This document shows positions 57,791-64,000 of a DNA stretch of 64,000 nucleotides, piece after piece. The position numbers and the translations under genes are program-made. Within the stretch, counting starts at the first letter, position 1; the number at the start of each line of letters is the position of its first letter. The notes beneath the pieces are model-generated. The model was not told where the DNA came from. It saw only the letters and a list, made by a program, of their open reading frames with translations, and did no database searches. The DNA is from Sisyra terminalis (lineage: Eukaryota > Arthropoda > Insecta > Neuroptera > Sisyridae): NCBI GenBank assembly GCA_958496175.1, contig OY292275.1, forward strand, positions 63,751,701 through 63,815,700, written 5' to 3'.

Positions 57791-58325
57791 GTGATTTTTT
57801 TATGATTTTTTTTTTGGTAAAAAATAAAAAAACTTATATGTAATGAAAGTTTATATGTGTAATATGCATGAATTATGGGATAGGGAGCTTTTAACTGGAG
57901 GTGGGAAGAAAAACAAGTTTCTGATATAAGAAGTAGTGCTTTTTTTCGGTGAAGCTTTGAAAGTTGCTTAATAGCCATTAACGTCTTAAAAGATTAACGT
58001 TAAAGAAAAAAACGTTAATCGAAAAATATAAAAAATTTGCTCGATTTGAGATTCGAAGACAAAAATTTCCAATTAATAGAAGTTAATTATTTTGTTGTTC
58101 AAGAATTCTATAAAAAAATTTTTTTCGTTGATATATTTTCCCGGAAAACACTATTTTAAGAAAAAGCTCTATTTAGTTATTTCTATAATATTGAAGCTTT
58201 GAAACTTATGAGCAAGCAAGCGACGAATTATATATATGAGTGGTAAAATTATTTCTCAAAATAGAGCTTTTTAATTTGATGGCTTTTCCGGCAAAATATG
58301 TGGACGACAAAAATTTTTTTCTCCA
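57791..58325 (+). repeat. Tandem block, unit 1 (535 bp)
   Basis: Contains GGGAGCTTTTAACTGGAGG, GAAAAAAACGTTAAT, a TTTTCCCGGAAAACAC block and TAGAGCTTTTTAATTTGATG. Unit 2 (58326-59100) repeats all of these in order. Confidence 0.8.
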
Positions 58326-58620
58326 GTGATTTTTTTATGATTTTTTTTTTTGGTAAAAAAATAAAGAAAATTATATGTAATGGAAGTTTGTGTGTGTAAT
58401 ATGCATGAATTATGGGATAGGGAGCTTTTAACTGGAGGTGGAAAGAGAAACAAGTTTTTGATAGATAAAGTAGTGCTTTTTTTCGATGAAGCTTTGAAAG
58501 TTACTTAATAACGACTAACGCCTTAAGCGAGTTTAACGTTAAAGAAAAAAACGTTATACGAAAAATATCAAAAATTTGCTCGATTTGAGATTCGAAGACG
58601 AAAATTCCCAATTAATAGAA

Positions 58621-58850
58621 AGAATCTTATTTTATAGAAATACTTATAAATTGAGGTCAATCCGTGATTATTTTGTGAACCATCACAAAGCAGTTACGGA
58701 ATGATTTACTGAAGAAGATTGCTTGGCAATCGAAATACGTATTTTTGTTTGAACTTCTGTTTATGGTATGATTTTTATATATTATTATTATATTAAATTA
58801 TACTACATAAATTGGACCGCAATATATTCTATATATTGTGTACACACCAT
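58621..58850 (+). repeat. HH1 fragment inserted in tandem unit 2
   Basis: Carries the centre and right arm of HH1. The right boundary is at the outer-arm end GTGTACACAC. Contains hammerhead HH1-e. Confidence 0.75.
58701..58745 (+). ncRNA. Hammerhead core HH1-e (stem I lost, N7 = A)
   Basis: CUGAAGA (58709-58715), extra A, stem II GAUUGC/GCAAUC, GAAA, AUACGUAU, U17. The downstream UGGGCAAUACG block that forms stem I is deleted. Probably inactive, but it adds N7 = A to the HH1 set. Confidence 0.55.
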
Positions 58851-59399
58851 TTTGTTGTGCATTAATTCTAGAAGAAAACATTTTTTCATTGATATTTTTT
58901 CCCAAAAAAACGCTATTTTAAGGAAAAGCTCTCTTCAATTATTTCTTGAATATTGAGGCCTTATAACTTATGAAAACAAGCGATGAATTATACATTATAC
59001 GAGGGGATAAAATATTTCTCTAAATCGAGCTTTTTCTTTTGATGGTTTTTTCCGGGAAAATATGCAAGCGATAAATTTTTTTCTTTTAAAAATGTCGAAA
59101 AAAAATCAAAATTTTAATGTACATAGAAAAGCTCTGAACGTCAACTTAACACTACAAAGAATTTTTACCTAGGAAATATGCGGGTGACAAAATTTTTTTT
59201 CTCCAAAGCTTTCGGCCAATTAAAAATCAACAAAATATTTTATAAGTATTTTTTCCAAATTCCCCAAGTGGTTTCTTTCATGAATATTAATTTTTCTCAG
59301 TAAAACTCATGTAAATCAAATAGAAATAATTAATCTGGAATTTCACCCCTTAATTATTGCCAAATAAAAATCATTAATTTTAATTTTAAAAATTCAGTC

Positions 59400-59900
59400 A
59401 TTTACGCATTGTTTTTGATCTTCAGTTTTCCTAGTAACTTTTCTAGTGACTTTTATTGTTGCCCATTGCACTTAAAAAAAAAAGAACCAAAAAACAAGTG
59501 AATACCAGCAATGCGTTCGGTGCAGCCGGCGTCATAATTTTCGCGTTTCATTTTGCCAATATTTCAATTAAAATCAATTTATTTCAAAGTTGTTGCATTG
59601 TAAAAATCTTTGTGCTCAGTTCCACTTGCATTTAATGCATTTGTTGCATTGATTTTCTTTAAATTTCGTAGTGAATTTAACACTTAGAAAATCTGTCGAT
59701 CACAATGGTAGTACATTTAAAAGTACATTTCTGTTGCAATAAATTGCATTCCTAAATTAACATTTTCCACTTTTAAAGTTTTTGTGTGCAAAAGTTTTAG
59801 TGTTAAATGAGCTTTTGGAACTTTGAGAAAAGCTTGAGTGACAGCAGCAACGTTATAGTGCAAGCCTACGTGGATCTTTTAATTGTAAGTGATTTGAAAC
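59400..59900. repeat. Dispersed paralogous block, copy 1
   Basis: Matches 60170-60660. On minus, MTPAAPNALLVFTCF opens a frame that breaks after 25 residues, while the next DNA still encodes KVTRKVTRKTE in another frame. On plus, near 59812, MSFWNFEKSLSDSSNVIV then DLLI ends at a GTAAGT donor. The coding strand is unresolved. Confidence 0.4.
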
Positions 59901-59994
59901 TTAAACATTTACGATTTCAAGTGCATTTGCACTTTGTAAAACATAATTTCTTCTTGTAAGCTTTTCAAAAATTAATAATTAATAATTGATCAAA

Positions 59995-60300
59995 TCACTT
60001 GTGGATCTCAGAAAATAAAATGCATTTATCGATAATTTTCGATTGCAGTATTGAGCTGAAAATATAATTACTGCGTACCCCAAATTTATTGCATATTAGC
60101 TTGGCATTTAAACAAACTTGATCCAATGTTAAAAAAAAATAGTTATATTTCCCATTCGGGTCACTTCGCACACTTTCGCATTGTTTTAGACCTTCGGTTT
60201 TCCTAGTAACTTTTCTAGTGACTTTTATTTTTGCCCACTTCATTTGCAAATAAACAAAACAAGTGAAAACCAGTAACGCGTTGATTATAGTTGGCGTCAT
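59995..60300 (-). CDS. Hypothetical small secreted-like ORF (101 aa)
   Basis: ATG at 60300 gives MTPTIINALLVFTCFVYLQM, which resembles a signal peptide, then WAKIKVTRKVTRKTEGLKQC, SDPNGKYNYFF, QVCLNAKLICNKFG and a stop. The first 45 codons align with the block at 59400-59540, where the frame is broken. There are three cysteines after the hydrophobic start. No known family. It may be chance, because the block is a repeat. Confidence 0.25.
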   Translation of the reverse strand: MTPTIINALLVFTCFVYLQMKWAKIKVTRKVTRKTEGLKQCESVRSDPNGKYNYFFLTLDQVCLNAKLICNKFGVRSNYIFSSILQSKIIDKCILFSEIHK

Positions 60301-60660
60301 AATTTTCGGGTTTTAATTTGCTGATAATTCAATGAAAATCAAATGATTTCGAAAAAAAATTTATGTGAAAATCTTTATGGTGATGTGCGCTTTAATTTGA
60401 TGCATTTTTTGCATTGGTTGCTTAAATATGTAATATGAATTTCGCACTTATAAAAATCGTCGGTCGCAATGGGCATATACGAAAGTAGTAGGCTTACCGA
60501 AGCCATTATCAATGATTTTAAAGTCCATTACTTAATTTACAATTTTCAAATTTTGAGTTTGTGGATGCAAAAATTTAGAATTAAGTGAATTTTGGAAACT
60601 CGGAAATTTGGAGGGGCGCCAATTTCGGCATAGCACCATAATTGTAAGTGATTTGGAATT
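60170..60660. repeat. Dispersed paralogous block, copy 2
   Basis: Shares TTTTCCTAGTAACTTTTCTA, GTTGGCGTCATAATTTTC (copy 1 CCGGCGTCATAATTTTC) and the closing ATTGTAAGTGATTTG with 59400-59900. Confidence 0.65.
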
Positions 60661-60826
60661 CTATAACACAAAAAGGTTTATACTTATTTTTTTCACTAAA
60701 TTTCTTCAATTTTTACCTCGTACTTATATAGAAATACAGTTTAAAAAAATTTTTTCACAATAAAGAAGTCATTAAAACCATGAAGCTCTAGTCTCTTGAA
60801 CAAATTGCCCGTCGACTTGTCTATTA

Positions 60827-61170
60827 TTATAAAGAGGAAAGATTTGATTGTATGTTTGGATTGAATAGGCTCTGAAACTACTGGACCGATTTGAAAAATT
60901 CTTTCACTGTTGGGAAGCCACATTAATTCCGGTGAACATAGGCTATATTAAATTTTCAAAAAAGTTAAGGATCCATACTTAAACTCCAATAATGTAACCC
61001 AAGGTCTGAAAAAATTACCAAAAAACATTCTTTTATCGAGTGCGCTGCGAAAACTATTGGTTATAGAATAAAATAATGTACTACGATTTTGCAGAACATA
61101 TCATTATCTACAAAAAAGTTAGAAAATTAGGTACTTAGGTACAAAATATTTCGACTAGTTACTTATGTGG
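60827..61170 (+). mobile_element. Helitron 5' fragment
   Basis: TCTATTATTATAAAGAGGAA start, GGTGAACATAGGCTATATT, GTAACCCAAGGTCTG, GTGCGCTGCGAAAACTATTG and ACATATCATTATCTACAAAA. This is the longest version of the 5' block in the window and the one nearest the widespread insect consensus I remember. Confidence 0.7.
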
Positions 61171-62489
61171 TTCTTAACTCTATAATTTAATATGTTTTTA
61201 ATTGCACTTGGACTGCAATTGAATCGTTGAAGTTGTGCAATTTGCGTAGTTGCAAGTAGTTGCAAGTTGCATTTGGCATCTTGGCGACATGATAATGATA
61301 ACGATGACGATAACTCTATAGAGTTTATCGCGGCGTCAAATTGAAATTTATTTCACTGGGAAAAACTAAATTAGTGCTGTCTGAAATTGTCGTCAGTGTA
61401 AATTATTCCGCACTGGCAGATCCTTTTTCATGTGGTTTTATAATTTACGACTGAAAAAAAAAACCATATTCATGTTAAAAGTGAGGAAAATTTATGTTTG
61501 AAATATTTTCGTTGTTTGATCTGATTTAACGAACTGAAAATATATACGAAAGGAATAGTATTACTCCGACGTAAGGACACCAGGCGAGGCGAAAACCTTT
61601 TCGAATAATTCAACGTTTTAATTTCTTTGTTGAAAGTCGTTTTGTTCAAACGAAATTATTCAATTAATGAAATTAACCTCGTCCCACAACAATCGCACCC
61701 GCCATCGTCTCTACTCATTTTTTTTTTTCTTCCCCTTCAAAGTAATCTCGCAAATTTCTTTTTTAAAATTAATTTTCTTGTCTCGTGGAACTTGGAAATT
61801 TTTTAAAGTTTCTAGACGCACGTGTGGAGCCATTAGTTATCGCTTCTTGGGGAAAAGTTTTTCACCACAAAAATTAAGATCGACACTTTTTTTTGTTTTG
61901 TTATTATTTAACCTGATGGTTTTTAAGATGAGATGTCACGTGTTTAGACAAGGGTGTGTGTGTATTAAAGTGCATACAAATGACATTTCCGACTTTGAAA
62001 GTTTAAATGAAGATTGATCCCATATGTTAGTAGCTGTCATAACTATCAGTTGACAAACTTTTTCTCCCATCATCCAATTTGAAAGTTCAAAGCTCTTCAC
62101 TCCCCCAAAAAGAAGCTTAAAGCTCAATTTTCTTACTGATATAAAAGTTATAAAACATTGGTTGTTATTTCAATTGTTGGCAATAAAACCACCGTCCAAT
62201 TTATGATTTGATGGATGAAAAATCGTGGTACAGTACAACACCTGGAAAATCACGAAATTGCGGTGAGATGTTGGGGTTGAAAAAGAAGCGGTTTTTTTTT
62301 ATCCGCATTGTGTATTATGTTATCAACCCTTATCATTGCGCCAAAGGGTGCACATCTGCGAGAATACGTGGCATCCATATCCGAACCAACATTTAACATT
62401 TTCGGTATCCAAGTTTTCCTTCAAATCCTGTAAAGCTTGACCTATTTATGTGAGGCAAAGTGGAAAAATCAATTGAGAAAAATTTTCAA
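61171..62489. other. Single-copy stretch with a 116-aa ORF
   Basis: The ORF at 61667-62017 (plus) begins MKLTSSHNNRTRHRLYSFFF and has two phenylalanine-rich hydrophobic stretches from poly-T DNA. It has no splice or similarity support, so I do not call it a gene. AAAGCTC words near 62088 and 62118. Confidence 0.4.
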
Positions 62490-62494
62490 GTTGA

Positions 62495-62820
62495 CAAAAA
62501 TTACAACCCTTAGAAAAACTTGTATTTCTTTATTAAATAATTTTAGAGGGAGGATTTGATAAAAAATATTTATTTCTACAAAAAAATGTATATAATTTGA
62601 TTCCCTGCAATTTACCGAAATTTTTGACCAAAATTTAGGTTTTAAGGCCAAAGATCTTGATAGAAATTGTTATAAATCTGATTTTTTTTTTTACATTTAA
62701 CGTTTGTATTGCTATGCGGCAATATTCCTATGTTCCTATTTGGTGTTGTTCTATGTTATTCCTTAGTACATATTGGCTTCCATTTCGCTAAGTTGGCTTT
62801 GTTAACTTTATTTTATGAAA
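62495..62820 (+). repeat. Direct repeat, left copy
   Basis: Shares TTTCTTTATTAAATAATTTT, ATTTTTGACCAAAATTTA, ATTTAACGTTTGTATT and CTATGTTATTCCTTA with 63660-63995. TTCCTATGTT and TATTCC words also link it to the 8.3-kb and 50-kb repeats. Confidence 0.8.
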
Positions 62821-63659
62821 TAAAAATCCTGCAAGTTCTTCCTTTTAAACATAAAGTTTATTTGGATACTTAAGTGACTTATTTAATTCATTTTAATAAA
62901 ATAATAATTATTCAATGTTCTTTTCAATTAAAATAGCATTCTTAATCGGTTATTGCCGTTTTCAATTCAGCCATTGTCAAGGAATAACGTAGAATATTAC
63001 TACCTAGGAATATTTGAATTTCATCGCAAAAGAATATCAATTTCTTTTTTTTTTTTTGGTTTTCGAACTAGTTCCATACATAAAAAATAAACCATCCTAA
63101 TGGCGGAAAAATTCAAAATTTTTGCAACAAAGTTTTTTATATAATCTTTATTTTGACCACTTTCGCCAAAAAAAAAAAAAAAACAATCTTTAAAACTTCA
63201 TTTAAAAATCAAAAATAATCTTTAAAACTTGACTAAGTTAAAATTTTTGAAAGAAAAATAATTTATGGAAAAACGGAAAATTTGATCGAAATAAAAATAT
63301 TTTCTTTTAGAGAAATGTTTATTTTTTTTTTGTAATTTACTCGAAATTTAAAGCCAATTTTAGGTCTAAGTTTTTCTTGTAATAACATTTTTTTTATACA
63401 AAATTGAACCAACTAAAATTTTTAGGTGAAGCTTTTTGTCGTATAATTTATAAGTCCTGATGAGATAATAACCTTTTTAAACTGTAAAACACAAAAAACA
63501 CATTTGCATAATTGCCCTTTTCGTCTACCCCGACAAATTTGTTGCATAATAAGTACTTAAAAAGAGGGGGGGGAGTAAAATGGGACACATATTTTTTTTC
63601 TAATCTTTAAATTGAAGTTAACCGCTTAAAAAACTAATCAAATCCTATCGAAATTCATA
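62821..63659. other. AT-rich spacer between direct repeats
   Basis: A partial mirror of the right end (GGAATAACGTAGAATATTAC near 62981) lies here. Poly-T/poly-A tracts. No gene. Confidence 0.45.
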
Positions 63660-64000
63660 AAAAACAACCCTTAGATAAAGTTTTATTTCTTTATTAAATA
63701 ATTTTAGAGAGAGAGGATTGAATAAAAAATAGAATTTTCTAAAAAAAATTGGGATATAATGTGATTTTACACATATTTATTGTGGATTCTCTGCAATTTT
63801 TTAATATTTTTGACCAAAATTTATGATTTAAGGCCAAAAATCTTGATAGAAATTTTTATGAACCTAAAATATCTTACATTTAACGTTTGTATTTCTATGC
63901 GGTAATATTCCTATGTTTCTATTTGGTGTTATTCTATGTTATTCCTTAATACATATGGGCGTCCATTTCGATAAGTTGGCTTTGTTAACCTAATTTTATG
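63660..64000 (+). repeat. Direct repeat, right copy (runs off the window)
   Basis: Second copy of 62495-62820, about 1.16 kb downstream, with an extra 20-30 bp near 63770. It may continue past the window end. Confidence 0.75.

Larger units (their letters stand above)
58326..59100 (+). repeat. Tandem block, unit 2, with HH1 insertion
   Basis: Collinear with unit 1 except for about 230 bp (58621-58850) derived from HH1. Unit 1 shows the uninterrupted sequence after CCAATTAATAGAA. A partial third unit may follow (GGAAATATGCGGGTGACAAA near 59170). Confidence 0.8.

Noticed and set aside
61667..62017. 116-aa plus ORF
   Set aside because: Phenylalanine-rich from poly-T tracts; plausible by chance in 64 kb and without recognised domains. 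Left as unsupported.
1..64000. Bacterial or viral origin of the window
   Set aside because: There are no dense ORFs, operons or ribosome binding sites, and no structural or replication genes; introns, Helitrons and MITEs point to a eukaryotic nuclear genome.

Overview
This is AT-rich (about 70% A+T), gene-poor eukaryotic nuclear DNA, most likely from an insect. The basis is short introns with GT..AG borders (57 and about 60 bp), Helitrons of a kind I know from insect genomes, TA-target MITEs, many microsatellites, and no bacterial-style operons or ribosome binding sites. I see no complete, recognisable housekeeping gene. Much of the window is probably intergenic or intronic. It is built from nested transposable elements, large palindromic (foldback) repeats, short tandem arrays and decayed pieces of multi-copy genes.

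Layout. 1-5.3 kb: a composite of palindromic repeats (HH1 with FB-A nested in it) and a separate 780-bp palindrome (FB-C). 5.8-7.7 kb: three diverged copies of one exon-like unit (family A). 8-11 kb: small TIR elements, Helitron ends and two HH2 foldbacks. 13-14.7 kb: a second HH1/FB-A composite. 16.4-19.9 kb: a tandemly duplicated multi-membrane, chemoreceptor-like gene fragment; its first copy is split by three transposons and its second copy preserves the empty sites. 20-21, 41 and 53-54.5 kb: family B exon-like units on the minus strand. 24-28 kb: three tandem arrays. 29.5-34 kb: HH1 and inverted or direct duplications. 34.55-34.89 kb: the best small gene, two exons on the minus strand. 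35.3-39.9 kb: HH1, HH2 and nested TIR elements. 42-46.3 kb: FB-A, HH3 and a Helitron. 48-52 kb: Helitron, MITE, HH1 and FB-A. 57.8-60.7 kb: tandem or paralogous blocks, one carrying an HH1 insertion. 62.5-64 kb: a direct duplication.

The main result is that three unrelated foldback families (HH1, HH2, HH3) each carry a motif that folds as a minimal type I hammerhead ribozyme. Each has CUGANGA, a perfect stem II hairpin, GAAA, a short self-complementary stem III, an NUH cleavage site and a stem I formed by the flanks. N7, the one free core position, is A, G or U in different copies while its neighbours are kept. In the two-armed foldbacks there is one ribozyme per arm, on opposite strands, both pointing outward. 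This resembles the hammerheads described in the terminal repeats of Penelope-like retroelements, but no reverse transcriptase is present here. A second unexplained signal is a roughly nine-fold excess of the word GAGCTTT/AAAGCTC in the non-repeat sequence.
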